From Conexibacteraceae bacterium (GTDB lineage Bacteria; Actinomycetota; Thermoleophilia; Solirubrobacterales; Solirubrobacteraceae): a DNA stretch of 6,558 nt. Positions 6,262-6,558 of the stretch are shown piece by piece. The stretch is taken from positions 1-6,558 of the forward strand of contig WQWK01000119.1 in the NCBI GenBank assembly GCA_009785395.1, written 5' to 3'. The stretch's first letter is position 1, and every line of letters begins with the position of its first letter. The position numbers and the translations under genes were made by a program. The notes beneath the pieces are model-generated. The model was not told the DNA's origin. It was given only the letters and a program-made list of their open reading frames with translations, and searched no databases.

Positions 6262-6341
6262 TTCGCGGGCGGTGCCACCGGGGAGCGCAGCCGGGCCACG
6301 ACCAGCGTGTCAAGCCTCTGCTGGTGCACCGACCTTCCAAA

Positions 6342-6398
6342 CGCGATTTTGGTGCGGTATCGTCCACGATATCGCCGAGATATCGCCTGAAAATCGCG
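6342..6398. repeat. Structured repeat block in the divergent region (possible operator or RNA structure)
   Basis: CGCGATTTT (6342-6350) and AAAATCGCG (6390-6398) form a perfect 9-bp inverted repeat. Between them, three related units are spaced about one helical turn apart: GGTATCGTCCAC (6356-6367), GATATCGCCGA (6368-6378) and GATATCGCC (6379-6387). The first two also make a hairpin, TATCG-TCCA-CGATA (6358-6371), extendable by a G-T wobble and a G-C pair, and CGATATCG (6367-6374) is a perfect palindrome. The block is less GC-rich than its surroundings and lies between two divergent genes. A TANNNT match (TATCGT, 6358-6363, plus strand) inside it could be the -10 of the rightward ORF, which would place repeats over its start site. 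Regulator binding is inference. Confidence 0.6.
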
Positions 6399-6401
6399 AA
6401 A

Positions 6402-6409
6402 AAGAGGAG
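6402..6409 (+). promoter_or_regulatory. Strong ribosome binding site for the rightward ORF
   Basis: AAGAGGAG is a near-ideal Shine-Dalgarno sequence. Six bases separate it from the CTG at 6416. No ATG, GTG or TTG lies at a suitable distance, so it points to a CTG start. Confidence 0.55.
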
Positions 6410-6415
6410 TCCGTA

Positions 6416-6558
6416 CTGCTCCTGCTCAAGGCGCTCCAAACGCTCCCCGAGCCGGAGCGAGAGCGTGTGCTGGCCCTGCTCCTGGGCGGGCTGGCGGGGC
6501 CGAACGCAAGCCTCGCCGCGGCGCCGATGTGGCAGCTGAAGGTCGAACAGCATCGCGA
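6416..6558 (+). CDS. Divergent ORF of unknown function, 5' part only (probable CTG start)
   Basis: The frame stays open from the CTG at 6416 to the window end (47 codons). Its codons have G or C at most third positions, like the other genes. The visible part begins with a predicted amphipathic helix, ALQTLPEPERERVLALLLGG at residues 6-25, then an Ala/Gly-rich stretch, then MWQLKVEQHR at the edge. I do not recognise the family; a small helical regulator is possible but not shown. No ATG, GTG or TTG occurs in this frame from inside def (about 6300) up to residue 18, where a GTG (6467) has a weaker GGAG nine bases before it. The CTG has the better ribosome binding site and keeps the helix, so I prefer it. 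If it is a regulator, the repeat block just upstream could be its own operator; that is speculation. The minus-strand frame across this stretch looks like a shadow. Confidence 0.5.
   Translation, partial: MLLLKALQTLPEPERERVLALLLGGLAGPNASLAAAPMWQLKVEQHR

Noticed and set aside
6308..6313. TTGACA on the minus strand as a -35 box for def
   Set aside because: It is 46 bases from the TAGACT element, and no -10 hexamer lies at the usual 16-18 base spacing.
6249..6329. Longer def form starting at GTG 6329
   Set aside because: The 27 extra residues have no conserved features, and the TAGACT element before the ATG at 6248 suggests the transcript begins there.
6059..6553. Minus-strand ORF (164 codons) overlapping the 5' part of def and the divergent region
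   Set aside because: It is in another frame of def over its left part, and on the right it opposes a better-supported plus-strand frame with a ribosome binding site. No domain is recognisable.

Overview
This window is a GC-rich stretch of bacterial chromosome holding core metabolic and translation genes. Strong G/C preference at third codon positions, heavy use of GTG/TTG/CTG starts, a TANNNT element seven bases before an ATG, and the gene content suggest a high-GC actinobacterium. A Thermoleophilia/Solirubrobacterales-like lineage is my best guess from memory of similar proteins, not something the sequence proves. I see no mobile element, CRISPR array, RNA gene, phage gene or defence system.

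Almost everything is one tightly packed minus-strand gene train, read from right to left: def (peptide deformylase), fmt (methionyl-tRNA formyltransferase), rsmB (16S rRNA m5C methyltransferase), a small eight-cysteine double zinc ribbon protein, rpe (ribulose-phosphate 3-epimerase), ribD, ribE, and the 5' part of ribBA, which runs off the left edge. Junctions are 4-bp GTGA overlaps (def/fmt, ribE/ribBA) or gaps of 1 to 43 bases, so one transcript is likely. The first three genes serve translation: fmt formylates initiator tRNA, def removes the formyl group, and rsmB methylates the ribosomal decoding region. Rpe interconverts ribulose 5-phosphate and xylulose 5-phosphate; ribulose 5-phosphate is the substrate of the RibB domain of RibBA, so rpe sits naturally beside the riboflavin genes. 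RibBA makes both pathway precursors, RibD processes the pyrimidine branch, and RibE performs the last step. RibH (lumazine synthase) is missing and may lie just outside the window on the left.

The right end (about 6249-6415) is a divergent intergenic region. It has a possible leaderless promoter for def, and an unusual structured block (6342-6398) with a perfect 9-bp inverted repeat flanking tandem TATCG-containing repeats. To its right a plus-strand ORF with a strong ribosome binding site but apparently a CTG start runs off the window.

The most interesting points are two probable CTG start codons (ribE and the divergent ORF), the repeat block at the divergent promoter, an acidic repeat-bearing N-terminal extension on Def, a shortened Fmt C-terminal domain, a His-to-Gln change in the RibB metal-site motif, and a little-known zinc ribbon protein inside the operon. 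I found no convincing new multi-gene system.
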